From Tyto alba (Eukaryota > Chordata > Aves > Strigiformes > Tytonidae), in contig NW_024881313.1 of NCBI RefSeq assembly GCF_018691265.1, positions 8,089,501 through 8,153,500 on the forward strand: 64,000 nt of DNA, given 5' to 3'. The position numbers and the translations under genes were made by a program. The notes beneath the pieces were generated by a model. The model was given only the letters and a program-made list of their open reading frames with translations, had not been told where the DNA came from and made no database searches. Of the stretch, positions 1 to 12,269 are shown piece by piece. The number at the start of each line of letters is the position of its first letter. Positions within the stretch are counted from its first letter, which is position 1.

Positions 1-1269
1 TTGAATAAGATGAATTGCTGTGAGAAAGTAGGATAAGAAAGTTGTCCACCATAAGAGCATGAAAGGGCTTTGGGTAAAGAGGAGAAATTTTATCAGTATG
101 AAAACACTGCAATATGGCTGAAGGAAGAGTGACTACTGTCAATGTAATAATGATAGTAAATCTGTTTGTAAATGACTAAGCAATAACAAGAAAGACAACT
201 CTTCTTGAAGAATGCTGTTAAATGTCAAAACAGCCTTCCTCTAGTCCTCTTGGAGAGATATCTCTAGTCTCTGGAGCTGGCTTTCATGTGGCTAATATTA
301 ATACAGTATTTCTGGATTCAAACCTTCGTGACTGAGAGCAGCATTTGGCCTGATAGCATGTAGAGGGAACACATGAAAATGTAAAAAGTTTAAACAAACA
401 ACCAAAAACACTTCTAAGACATTTCCTTGTGGATAGATTTAATTATACAAAGCCAGTTGGGGGTAAAAGGAATCTCAGTAAAACAAGGGGTTTTTTCTTG
501 GCTGAAACATTTTCATGTTTGAACATGGTTAATTACTCCTAAAGGATTTTATTATTAGGGGAGCAACATAAGTAACAGCTGCTGTTATTGTTACTTACAA
601 AATTATTTCCATTATATACCCCAATTTTCCCATGGACAAAATTTACTAGAAATTCACTTTTTGGACTGCAGTGTTCCACTCTGACTTTTTGAGAGTCTGG
701 ATGCAAATGATTAGGGCATTTTTGTATATGAGAAATCTGTATTAGAAAAACACTTGTACAATTTTTTCCCCTTCCAGACTGAACAACAACTGAATGGCTG
801 TAGATAGTGTTTTGAACTGGAATTACTTCTCACTGAGAGGCTCCGTATAGCTTTGTTCTAGATAAAGCAGACTTTGGGTTGAGAAAACTGTAAGTATTCA
901 AAAATTTGAAATTTGAGTAGATGGTACAGAAGACTTTTCCTCAGACCATTAGGTGGCTAGTCAAAAACCCATTAGAGAAAATGCAAAGCCTTTAGCTGGT
1001 TTTGGTCAGCCCTGGCTTGAGGTTTAAATGTTCCACTCGGAAATAATAAGCAGCCTGTGAGTTTAACAAGGACCAAGGTAATCCTTAGAAAAACTCCAAA
1101 TTGTTATTCACAACGGAGGCACAGAAGAGAAAAGACCATCTTTGCCTGCGTCCAATACTTTTCTTTCCAAAGCAATCAATTCCTCAACCCAAAACATAAC
1201 ACAAGAAATTCATAAGTTTTCCACTGATTGTCCTTACTCGCTTCCTTATCGTAACGCTTAAGTAGTTGA

Positions 1270-1380
1270 AACAGCTGAAGTTGGAAACCTGTAATGAAAG
1301 GTATTTGTTAATGGCCAAAGCCATTCCCATAAAGCATTTTCTCGCAGAAAAATTAATGGCCTGTTGAATGAAAGGTAAGT
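1270..1380. promoter_or_regulatory. Candidate noncoding regulatory block
   Basis: It contains 'tttgttaatggccaaagcca' with a perfect 6-bp hairpin AATGGC-CAAA-GCCATT (1310-1325), then 'attaatggcc' at 1352, repeating the TTAATGGCC word. The repeated TTAATGGCC plus TGAATGAAAGG suggests paired protein sites. No open frame or repeat family recognised. Confidence 0.25.
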
Positions 1381-4300
1381 CCAGGATTTAGAGAGGAGCA
1401 CCGTTTTGTGAGGGTTCCTCACATACCAAAAAGCAGGACATAATTAGGAATACGTTCTTGTGGATCAGCCACCCACAGAACCTCCACCTCCACATTTTGT
1501 CTGGGAAAAAGGTGTGCTAAAAATTGGTTGAAAGAAGCAGCTCCCTGGAACAACTATGCAACTGGGCTCAGGAGATTTCACCTACACTCCTCCCATCTCA
1601 GTATGTCTGTCCAACGCCTGCCCAGCTTCTCATTTTGGACAGTATTTACCTGAAATAGGCTGTATTGCATACAGGCATGTAAGTGTTTATAGGCATGGTG
1701 ACCTTCCCAGTGCCCCCAGCTGGCAGTTATATTTGGAAATATTTTGAAACATTTTTGAAATATTTTGAGAGCTTAAGGATATGGTAAAATGCCACTTCTG
1801 CTCTGAAAGCCACAGGATTACAACAGCTTCTACCAAGGAACAGGACCTCCAGATGGTGTCTGGACAATTCGTTCCAGATTGTGGAACTTGCACATTTTTA
1901 TCTGGAAGAGGGCCGGTGGAGTGTTTCTGTCCAAAAGGGCTTCAAAGACTGAGCTTCAAAATAAAATAAGACAATTACATGCAAAAATGTTCACTAATGA
2001 ACTCAAGCCCTCAAAAATGGAGGAATAACCTGATTACAGTTAACATATAATTTAATAGACTTATACCTGATTTTGAGCTAAATTGCAAAGAGTAACTCAC
2101 AGCTATAAATGATTCCCTTGGTCTTTTAGGAACGTGTATCATACTAAGGGCCAAAAAAGACAGATTCCATAAGTGTCATTGATATGAGCAGAGGCAACAA
2201 AAGCTCTACTTAGGCAGCATGCTGTAGCTCAGACAGAGGAAGCAGAAATAGTGACAATATGTTGGCTTAGCAGTGTAAACAGGGTTTTGTCAATAATTAT
2301 TAATGTAACGTTTATGTTTTATTACTATATTATTATTAAAAATATACTTTACTAATTTATACAGTCAAAATTCTCACCCTTGTACATGTACATCAGCATA
2401 TGGAAAGCATCAATTTTCAATATATTCCTGTTGTGAAAATTTAGAAGATTATTGACAACATGTTATTGAGTTACCTTATTACACAGGAGAAAACTGCTAT
2501 AAACTTTATAAAGAAAAAAGTAAATAAAATATATCTATCACTATCCAATCACATCCAAATTATATTAAAATAGAAAAGAAAGATATAAAACATTATAATG
2601 TATGTTTCTCTTTCATCCTTCCCAACTGGCCCATATGTTAGATGGGCGTGTTTGGCATCTGTATATTTAGGTATATAAAATAAGAATATAAAGCTTGCTT
2701 CTTCAAGATGCTGGCAAAAAAGATCCTGGAAAAAGTAATTAAACACATACTTGAATGGCATGTTTGAAGTAAAGCTGTAGACTTACTTTTAAACAGTTTT
2801 GGCTATATTTTTCAATACTTCAAGCCAAATTATTCAACACTTTGTGCGATCCAGATTTTACTGAGTAAAACTACATCACACAGATATTTTTTGGATTTTA
2901 TTCTGAATTGTCCTTTTTTTCCCCTAACATTTGCATTCAAACACCTCTCTGGTATGTGCACAATTTAATTCTTCCAGAAAAACATAGCTGTTGGTGGGAA
3001 GTCCTGTTCTCAAGGGAAGTGTTGATTTGCCATCTAGCTGTAGCCAAATTCATACCGGGCTTTGAGTATCAGAATAGTAACACTGATCTGGACATTATAT
3101 TCTGCAGGGATACCAATGAATGGAGTGTGGGGGTAAGCCACCTGTGTTACTAAGTTCTTGGCATGCTGAATTTTGAAATGTCTAGAGCTTTTTCAGTGTG
3201 ACTGACTTTCTCAGTATCTTGAGCAGCTGTAGTTAAAAAAAGAAGTACATTCATTATGAATGAATGAAGATGCCCATATCAGAATCATGTTCAATAAAAT
3301 GGGACGCAGTTTCTGATTCATCATAGAAAAAGATGAAGATTGTTATCCCAAGTATTAGGTTGAAGAGACACCACACCTACAGTTCCTATTAAAATGTCCC
3401 CCACAGTAGACATATGTTAGGTGGCAAAGATCACACCACAAAATATTTCAAACTTTCTGCTGTCCACATTCATCTTTGTTCATGCATGCCTCTTTTAAGT
3501 GATGAGTTGATGATTCGCACTAGACACAAAGGAAGTCTAGACTAAGGTATGTGAACACTACTGTCTCTTCAGTTTATGCTTGTTCAACAGTTTGCCCAAG
3601 ATACATATGGCCTAAAAATTATGTGCGATTAGCTGTTGTAGATTTTGTTCTAAAAGCTCTACAATGCTTTTTTAACTCTAGATGGACACTTAAAATCTAG
3701 GAAGGTAAGATATATACCCTGGTTGCCAGCAAATTCAGCTAAATGTCTATGGCATTTGTTAATTAACAAAATATTTAGGAAGTAGTTCCTGTGAAACTGA
3801 GAAGAGGGTACAGTGTGTGTTTACTTTGCAGGCTTTCCATCTCTGCCTATTACCCCAGTGTCTGTTAAGAGATGAAGACCAAAAGTTCCTAGAAAATTAA
3901 ACATTAAAGAATTTGTGCATAGTGACTGTTTTGTCTAGAACTGGAAATGGCTGAAAACAGAACAAAAATACTTTATATCTACTGATATTGAAAATAAATG
4001 TTTAATAGGCTTTATTTCTTCAACCCAGGTTAATCAAGAGTAACTCAAAATCTTTTGAGCTGTAGTACTCACAGCTAATATAAATATGAGGAGAACAAGT
4101 TCCTCAGAATGAAAAAGAAAAGTGAATGTAGTGTATCTGGCTTAATCGTTGAGTCTGGTATGGAAAATTATATTGTCAGTGCCAACGATCATAGAAAAGT
4201 GTGTTTCTCTAAAATGTTTGTGAATGATCCATTGAAAAATCTGGCTGTGGAAGGATAGTAAAATACCTGTACATCAAATATTTATAGCTGTGTATGAGGC

Positions 4301-4863
4301 ATCTGTTAGACTGCCATATGGCTCAATGATAGGACAACTCATCAGAATGAATGTAATCAGTAAAACAATAAACCAGCTTCTCTCTTTTTTGTCTGCTTTT
4401 ATTATTTTTTTCTTTTTATCTTCATTTTTTTGTTCCTCTCCCCTCCAATTTCCTATTGAATTATATTAAAATTCATACACATGCCAAAATTTAATAGTTT
4501 TTTTTCTTTTAATAAACAAGTTTGGTGGCCTGGCAGCTCCTCCTAGACTTGGGCCCTTCCACTGCATTTTTGGTTCCATCTTTCAGCAAATCAAACAGCT
4601 GACATGAAAGGACATCAATCATAGCTATTTCTTGGGATGTATAAAATATGTACATTCCAAGCCTCTTAAACAGCATTAAGCAGCTGTGGTTAACATTCAA
4701 ACTACAAATATGTTAAATATATTTTGAATTTTGCAACATTTGCTATTCCAGTCGTTAAATGAACTTTGCAGGTGTTCAAATACACTGCTAATCCTGGGGT
4801 TTTTACTGAGACTGTTAGCAATATTAAACTGAAACTCTGCAACCCAGGCACACTAAATAAGCT

Positions 4864-4877
4864 AAAAAAAAAAAAAA
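4864..4877. repeat. Poly-A run (14)
   Basis: Short homopolymer between 'aataagct' and 'gtgttgat'. Confidence 0.9.
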
Positions 4878-5629
4878 GTGTTGATAAGTGAGTTGAGTTA
4901 TGCTACAACCAGAATATTTGCTGAAGAGGAAAAAATAAAATCACTTAAAAAATCTCAGCAGCCTCATTTTAAGTGTAGTACCAGATTCAACCACTTTACG
5001 GGTCTTCCTGTTTCCCTTTCATGTAAACACATTTCTTAAAGAAAAACAAATCCCTGAATATGTTTCTCATCCCTATGTTTTTTATTGAAGCTCTTTTTGT
5101 TAATGCTAATCTCTAATATTTTCGTTGTCATAAGCCATATGCAATGCAAAAGTGAGGGGGAAAAGCACTGGTTCCCATCAAGGGAAATGTCAGGATTTCA
5201 TTCACTTTAGGAGTATGCCACACCATTATTCACAATTTTAAAAACATTCTGCACTTACACAACCTTTACTTTGTGGTCTCTCACCCTAAAAAAAAAGGCA
5301 ATCCATAAACAGCAACAAACAATCCCTAAACAGAATCATGTGCTTACTTGAATAGGGACAATTAATTTTGTAGCCTGGGACTCCTAAACAACACGTAAAT
5401 CCTAAGGGGATGGTTTAGTCATTTTGAAATGCAGCCATTTCTGGTAGGAAACTTACAGGAGCAACATCCTAATGAACACAGAAAAAATGCATTTTGGTAG
5501 GCATGTTTTTATGGTACAGAAGATAAAAAGTGAAAAGTGCCTGTTATTATTCCCCCGAGGTGCAGCAAACTCTGCAGTGCAAGCACTGGCCAGGGAGACA
5601 AGGTCTTAAGCATAATTTTCCTCCTCCCG

Positions 5630-5870
5630 TGGAATTCCCTTCTTTCTGGTCTGTTTGCTCTGGCTTGTGCTGCAGTCTCTGTCTGTGAGGTGGGAGGAGA
5701 AGAGGTGCCAGGCCAGGGGGGTTGCTCCTGGCTGCGTGAGGTGCAGCCACCCCACGGTGGGCAGCAGAAGCAGGGGGGCAGCGTGAGCAGCCAGGTGGGT
5801 GAGAAATCCCGCTTCCCACCTCGCACCAGGCCAGCCCTGCCAAGCAACCACTGCCACCCATAAACAGCCA
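5630..5870. other. GC-rich islet without a recognisable gene
   Basis: A sharp rise in G+C over the AT-rich surroundings, with G-runs such as 'ccaggccaggggggttgctc' and 'gcagaagcaggggggcagcg'. Four overlapping open frames of about 98-112 codons on both strands simply reflect few stop codons in GC-rich DNA. Their peptides have no domain. CpG content is modest, so this is not a strong CpG-island promoter. It could be an eroded GC-rich repeat. Confidence 0.6.
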
Positions 5871-7019
5871 GACTCCTGGTCCCTTGTCCAGTTAGATGGC
5901 AAGATCCCCCTTCCTGGTGTTATTTGTTCATATATCGTGGGTTGCCAAGTCTTTGCTAGAGAAGTTTACTGATGTAGCGCAAACGGGCACTAGATCACAG
6001 GTGAGTGTGAGGGTTTTATGAAGAACAATGCTTAGGACAACTTCAGGCACAAATTTTCTCCTGGAAGAGAAGAGAGTGTGTTGCTCAAGGAATGCTCCTT
6101 CTTACTGTAGGGTTTTGCTCCTTCACATTTACTGGCTCAAGTTCTGATGTCACCTGGCATTGCTTAGGTTATGAATGCATGTAATTTTGTTAAGTCATTT
6201 GAAGAAAGTTAGACTGTGAAAACACATGGAACTACATCTTTTTAAACCAATTGATTACTAAAGGCATAATTTCATACCCAGAGTAGCCTTCCTAGTTTTT
6301 TGTCTTTTTAGCACAAATAACAGAACAGTACTACAATAAATTTAGGATTTATTGCTGCTGCTTTAAAGCCAGCCTTTAAGTACCAGTTTTGTTTATGGTT
6401 TTAATAAGGTCATTTAGTTGAAAAAGAAGTTCAGACTTGTATGCAGTAGCCATGTGACTTGTTTAGTCAATCACAGCACAGGATATTTTAAACCCATTTT
6501 ACAATGGTGTATAAAAGCTTGTCTCAATAACCATCTGGAGAATATTGAGTTTCATAACTGGTAGGAATTATTCAATATCCTCCTCCCCACAGGAATAACA
6601 ATTTCAAAATCTTCAAAGACTGATATCTAACTGGAGAAAAGGTATTTAATGTTGTTAAAACTGGAAATTGTGTAGAACTAAATAACTCTTTTTGATCTAC
6701 CTGAAAAACGACTTTGTAGGCCAGGGAAATAGTTTCCCCAACTGTCAAGTTTTATATATAATCAACATTTATTTCTCTTTTCATCATTGAATTATTTATT
6801 CCTCAGCAACCCCCAAAATGTCCTTTTCTGACTGGGGCTTAGGATACCAAGTTGATTAAATTAATAGGGAAGCTTTTGTTTTTCTTTTCAAAACTCATAA
6901 AAAGAACTTGACTTTTTTTGTTCTCTCATTTGGGACTAGCTTCCTGGCAGTCTTATTCATGTTCACAGGATCGTGATGGTAAAAAGGAAACTCTCCTGCT
7001 AATGCTAAGGACCGCTTCT

Positions 7020-7185
7020 GTGTGAGGAGGCAGAATTGTGCTTTCCAAGGCGGGAGGAGCAGCTGTGCTGAGGTCAGTGGAGACAGCTGGATCCCACCGA
7101 AGGACTCCGCGGGCGGCTGGAGGTCGGGGCAGCCGCCACAGACACCCTGGTGCTGGTGGGTGTCCCCTCTGCCAGCATGAGGGAG
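7020..7185. other. Small GC-rich islet with a CpG cluster
   Basis: Around 7098-7140 about six CpG dinucleotides fall within some 45 bp ('caccgaaggactccgcgggc' then 'ggctggaggtcggggcagcc'), which is unusual in this CpG-poor window. Frames of 110 codons (minus strand) and 61 codons (plus strand) cross it with no recognised domain. It could be a small promoter, a GC-rich repeat remnant or a gene-conversion hot spot. Confidence 0.5.
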
Positions 7186-9011
7186 GGCTATAAATTTCAG
7201 ACTACTGAATCCCACGCTGTTCCTCAAAGACTGCTGAAATCACTATTTGTATATGTGAAGGGTGCCTTTTCTAGTTACCAGTGCATACACGGTACATCCC
7301 ACATACAAACCTGTCCATACTCTATTCTTTTTTAAGCTTGCTTGGTGCTTATGAACTACCAAGTCCTGTCCTGCTGAACTCAACCAGCAAAGTGTGAGAT
7401 AGTAATCTGTATTTCTGAAGGAAAAAAGCTTCCATAATAGACAATGCATTATACAGGTAAATTGTATTTTTCCCATCTATGGGGGAGAAATAGAACAATA
7501 GAAATTTGAAAATCAAAACTTTCCCTTAAAAAATCAGACTCCTGAAGCGCAATATCATGCAAAGATTACACCTTGGAGAGGGATTTAAAAATTAAATTAC
7601 ATATTAATAACTGGGCCACACACAAAAACTGCTTCAGATTTACACCTCTCAGTGCAATCCCTTCTCTTCCACAAACCAATCACCAATTCTCTCTTGGAGT
7701 CTAGTGTAAAAACCATCTCACTGAAAACACACTAGTGCATGAATTTGTTTTTTTCTTCTTTTTTAATCCAAGTGAAGACTTTTTATCAATATGAAAGGAT
7801 GGTAACCCCCAGAGTAAACATTTATCTGTAAAATAGAGATTATGCGCTTAATAACGTTTAATATTTTGGCATCTCAAACCTCCTGTGTAGATCAGTCTGG
7901 GAGAGTGGTGTTTATTTTCTTGCTACATGTGAAAGTTCATTCTCAGTATCAAGTTTGTTTGGTCCACTAACTTTGTTAACCTTTGCATTTACTTCTGTAT
8001 TTGATGGCCTTTCATGAGCAGCCACTTTAGTAGCTAGGATAGAAACAGTTACATCAGGGTTAGAGGTCATAGCCATTATGGGATTTCAACTTAAAACAGT
8101 CACTGTTTTAGGGGGATCACAGTATGTTTATAATTAATTATTTTCTTTGTGAGAGTTTCTATGAACAAGATTATTATAGCAATATATAAACCATCTGGGT
8201 AACCTTTAATATCTACCTACTTTCTTGATGAAATAATCAAGACTGTGAAGAATCACTCCCTACCTAACTAGATGCTACCAGAGCAACAGTGCTTTCCTCT
8301 GCCTTTTCTGAGGAATTCCAAGGAAGGATAAGTGGGGAGAAATCTACACCAAGTGCAAGTACATTTTCAATTTCAAACGGAACACAATTCTTTGCAATTT
8401 GATGCAAATTTAAGAGCTATGTATTTTGTTAATTATATACTTCTAGTTTTTTACATACTTTAAAAACACATGTGCAGTTGAAATTCTCTACGTAAGTTGA
8501 TTTTTATACAGCACTCCAGAATATATTTTATTGAAGTCAAAACACCAAATAACATTTTAAAAAACTAATAAAATTATATTTATATCCTTAAGAAATACAT
8601 TCCCAATTGCACAGTTCAGATTCACAGTGCTCAAGAGACACTGAAATCATTGCTTAGAAACAGTATTTGCTGACTTCACCAGGGTAACAGTTTAATCCTT
8701 AAAGTAATCAACTTTCACCCTCTTCTTGGGTCTTTCGACTTTTAAGTTCTCACTAGTCTTTTTGAGAAAAAACAGCTCTAGGAGACAGCTATTATTCTCC
8801 TCCATGGGATAGTCCACTTCATTCAGACAAGTAATATCATCTTCTGTTTACACTCATCTGAAACAAGTGCACAGGGTCACCCTCTACACTCTGATGTTTT
8901 ACCAAAGCAAAAGGAAAGACTCTGCAGCAGAACACAGCAGAGCTCCGAAACCCGAATAACCTGGGAATCAGACTTTGCATGCCTATTTATTTCTTCCATT
9001 TGATCCTCCTG

Positions 9012-9031
9012 AAAAAAAAAAAAAAAAAAAA
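9012..9031. repeat. Poly-A run (20)
   Basis: Uninterrupted A run between 'gatcctcctg' and 'tcccaatatc'. No element body recognised beside it. Confidence 0.93.
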
Positions 9032-9129
9032 TCCCAATATCATGTCCTCAAAGCATTTCCCATACACTGAAACACTGTAATAGAGAAGTCAGCTTTGGAT
9101 GATATTTCCTTTTGTCTGTTTTTAGGACA

Positions 9130-9190
9130 GGGGCCAGATCCTCAGCTGATGCAAACTCCACTGACCTCAGCTTGTCCTTTGACTTGAGGA
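9130..9190. mobile_element. Palindromic MITE-like relic of a second family
   Basis: It starts 'ggggccagatcctcagctga' then 'tgcaaactccactgacctca', and ends near 'ctttgacttgagg'. The first half matches a common amniote palindromic repeat whose ends read GGCCAGATCCTCAGCTG and AGCTGAGGATCTGGCCC, with a central CCATTGA/TCAATGG. Here the second half is degraded. It lies just upstream of the long A-rich tract at 9261. No coding capacity. Confidence 0.55.
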
Positions 9191-9260
9191 GTTGGATGTC
9201 ATATTTAGTAAGTACATATTAATGTTTTCAGGAGGAAAAATTATTTAAGCAGTTTAGAAG

Positions 9261-9399
9261 AAAAAAAAAACAAAAAACAAAAAACAAAAACAAAAAACAA
9301 ACAAACAAAAAAAAAACAAACAAAAAAACAAAAACAAAACCAAAAAAAAAAAAAAAAAAAAAAACAACAAAACCAAAACAAAACTAAACAAAACCCACA
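9261..9399. repeat. A-rich low-complexity tract, (CAAAAA)n-like
   Basis: About 140 bp consist almost only of A with regularly spaced C: CAAAAAA, CAAAA and CAAA units and an internal uninterrupted A run near 9342-9364. It is typical of an expanded and degenerated poly-A tract. It is prone to length variation and assembly error. Nothing encoded. Confidence 0.95.
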
Positions 9400-9466
9400 A
9401 TGGTTTTCTTAGCATAGTCCTAGCAGGATGGCAAACAAATTATAGGAATAAACCACAATACAGATG

Positions 9467-9526
9467 CAAAACAAAAGTCCTCCACAGTTAAATCACTAGC
9501 TCTAAAATCTACTGGCTAAACAGTAA
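9467..9526 (+). repeat. Diverged direct repeat, copy 1
   Basis: 'caaaacaaaagtcctccaca', 'ttaaatcactagctctaaaa' and 'tctactggctaaacagtaag' align with the segment at 9986-10044 (caaaacaaaagccctc, ttaatcactgaccctaaat, ctgctggctgcatggtag) over about 60 bp with small indels. By eye the identity is roughly three quarters. It lies after the A-rich tract. It could be an internal tandem duplication or two copies of an unrecognised repeat. Confidence 0.6.
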
Positions 9527-9985
9527 GGAAGTCAAGAGAGCTACACAAATTACCCTGACCAAGAGTCTGAAGCAATTATTCTTCCAGCAGCCTGCATCTC
9601 AGAGAAAAACTACAAAATCTCCTCATTATGTTCTGCTGCTTAACAAAGCCTGACTTTGGCTCCTGTGAAAAAGTATCTATGCAAAGAATTGCTCGAGCTC
9701 CAGTAACTCTTCAGTCTCAAAATAACAGTTGTGCACCACCATCTTGTAACAACTAAAACCCTTTGCTTTCAAGGAAGAAATGTACATTTTGACTCCTTGT
9801 GACCCACTCATTGACTGACTTGTCTCCTCTGTTCAGCCTCTGCTGAGTGATGTGGTCATCCAAAATAAGCAGGGTGCCAGCAGCCTGTAATGAGACCTCT
9901 GAAAGCAAGAAAGAGAATCACAGTTTGGTTACAAACCCCTCCGCACATGGCTAGCCCTGAAAGATATATTGAGGAGCACATACTT

Positions 9986-10044
9986 CAAAACAAAAGCCCT
10001 CAGTAATTTAATCACTGACCCTAAATCTGCTGGCTGCATGGTAG
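9986..10044 (+). repeat. Diverged direct repeat, copy 2
   Basis: This is the partner of the copy at 9467, offset by about 519 bp. The shared core is the ordered set caaaacaaaag, aatcact, ctaaa, tct.ctggct and gta.g. Flanks beyond the 60 bp do not align clearly by eye. No open frame is shared by the two copies. Confidence 0.6.
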
Positions 10045-10518
10045 TTGACCAAAAAGTTTCCAAAATATGTGTCCAGAGTATCATCTTACCAGTCACTCAC
10101 CCCAGCTATGACCAATGAGGATGTTAAAAGAAAAGATTTTAGCTGTATGCTATCACATCATCTGACACCTTCCCTTTTTACTGATGCTGTACAGAAAGCC
10201 TTAAAAATACTTGTGGAAAATGTTTCTTTTTGATAACTGTAAATCCCTGTTGGACAGCAATATAGTAATTTTGGGAAATACTTCCATCACAGAGTAGTCA
10301 CCCAGGTGCTTTGCTATGTTGAAGAGAGAACATAACTTCTGCACCTAGCTAAATGGGTGCTTTTTGCTGCCTGACCTAAATATCTCCTCTCCTTGGCTGA
10401 ATAACACAGAGTGCCGAAGCCGCTTGTATAACTGCTTTCTGACTCATGTGTGGGTTGTGTCTGACAGCTCCAGTGATCACTCTGCAGTTTCTAGGACCAC
10501 ACCCAGAGGGAAACCCCC

Positions 10519-10585
10519 TTTTTTTTTGTTTTGTTTTGTTTTGTTTTGTTTTGTTTTGTTTTGTTTTGTTTTGTTTTGTTTTGTT
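10519..10585. repeat. (TTTTG)12 pentanucleotide microsatellite
   Basis: After nine T residues, G recurs every fifth base from 10528 to 10583, giving twelve TTTTG units without interruption. On the minus strand this is (CAAAA)n. It produces repetitive Lys-Gln-Asn and Phe-Val-Leu-Cys peptides in the open frames crossing it, so those frames are artefacts. The perfection of the array suggests recent slippage and likely length polymorphism. Confidence 0.97.
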
Positions 10586-11356
10586 ACTGCCATGCTTGAA
10601 ATAGGACTGCTGTTTATCACTGCTTCTGTAAATTGGTTTTGGGTATTTGAATTAATCCACATGCTGGCATCAGGTCCCCAACTACCTGTTTCCTCAATGG
10701 GATGTGACAGTATTTTCCTAAATCCCTTTTATATTGCAATTGCACTTTAACATTAGGAACTCTCTGCCTACTGATATCGATGCTGTTGGTAACACACAGC
10801 TACTCAGTTAATACTGTACTATCATTTGGTAGCTAGGAGTTTCTGAAAGCACTTGGTAGAGCTGTATACTATATCACCGATTAAGCATTCTTGTTCAGTC
10901 TCTCTTTTTTCCTCTGAGATTGTCTTTTAATGCATTTATAGCTAATAGACTTTTGAGCAGGGCTGCAGTGTTAGGAACAGGCTATCCACCCTGAGCTTGC
11001 TCATCACAGTCTCAACCTAAACAGTGACACACTGCTGTTGGTCACAACAAACGCACTTTTTTCCCCGCTCTCTTCTCTTTAAGCATGCCCTGTGGTGACC
11101 AGCATCACCTCTGCCATCACTCCTCTGGTTGCTGCATGCCAAAACTAAGGGCAGAGTAGTTCTCCTATATAATAACTTCTGCTAAAAATGGTGGCTATCC
11201 TTGACGTGTAGGTGTGGAAGAGTGAGATTCTTCTCATGGGGACAGATATTACCACTATTTTCACCTCTGTTGGGTGAACTACTAGCTTGTGAGGCTGCTC
11301 CAGCCCATTTCCTTGTCTGGTTCTAAACTAAAGGATGAAACCAGGGAATCCCTTTC

Positions 11357-11377
11357 TTTTTTTTTTTTTTTTTTTTT
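11357..11377. repeat. Poly-T run (21)
   Basis: Uninterrupted T run after 'aatccctttc'. On the minus strand it would be a poly-A tail, but the sequence to the right (from 11378) is not recognised as a retroposed gene. Confidence 0.93.
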
Positions 11378-12269
11378 CTGTTAATAAGGATATTTACTAG
11401 GGACAGGGGAGGGAGTGTTCCTCCACCCCCAGGAAGTGTCCTTCCTCTTACAGAAAGACCTGTGACAGGGGAGGCACAGAGCTGTGTGCAGGACTCATGT
11501 CCCCCATGGTGTGTGGTGAGCAGTCATGCCACCTTTCCAAACCACGACACAACTTGCTGTTTGTTGCAGGAGCCAAATTTGCTTCTTTGCGTTACTCAGG
11601 ATTGAGCATGTTACAGGGAATTAAAACATGATCCATTACTGTGATAATACACTAATACACATCCAGCAGCTGCCTCAGCAGACCTCATAAACCACAAACA
11701 CCCCTCGAAGTGGTACTGTAAACGCTCTGCTCTGCACCAAGCACTCATGGTTTTTCTCTTCCCACTCCTCCTCAGGGCTTTCCATCACGCCGCCGTGTCC
11801 CTCTCAGATCATATCCACCCTCTTGCTCATATCCTGGTTGTGAGGCCCTCTACCTTCTGCAAAGCTTATTTTAGAAATCCTGTCACATCCTGCCCACTCT
11901 ATTTTTTATCTGGCAGAGGAAGACTTGACACTCCAGTTTCTAGTAAAGCAGCGGGGGAGACCATTTGTTTCTTACCACTATATTTATTATATTCAGTCTG
12001 CTGAGGGAGGTAGGAGGAGTGAGCAAAAGCAATGCTTGCTCCTGTTCCCAAGCAATGTCAACTGCTCCTACTTGGCAGCTGCTAAGCCATCCTCTCCGCT
12101 GGATATTAAAATATCCTGCCACTTTTCTGCTGTCTTAGAAACCCTGATGAGGACTTAAAAGGTGAACATGTGTTCCTACCCTGAAGTCAGACACAGTTTC
12201 TCCTGGTAGCAGCATTAGTATGAACCTCAAAGAAATTTTCCCAAAACTAAACTGAGAGCTGTGCTCATA

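Larger units (their letters stand above)
1..5500. other. AT-rich noncoding DNA
   Basis: Apart from the candidate block at 1270 and a short poly-A, I see only unique AT-rich sequence. Open frames are at most about 80 codons with no domain. A pyrimidine-rich stretch at 4380-4450 (tctcttttttgtctgctttt onward) is low complexity. Confidence 0.6.

Noticed and set aside
5509..5902. Four overlapping frames of 98-112 codons
   Set aside because: Mutually overlapping on both strands in a GC-rich islet with few stops; no domain in any of them.
9261..9399. A-rich array as a CRISPR-like or minisatellite array
   Set aside because: Units are irregular in length and there are no spacers; simple degenerate poly-A.
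10364..10750. 128-codon frame with a repeated Phe-Val-Leu-Phe-Cys motif
   Set aside because: The repeat is a translation of the (TTTTG)12 microsatellite.
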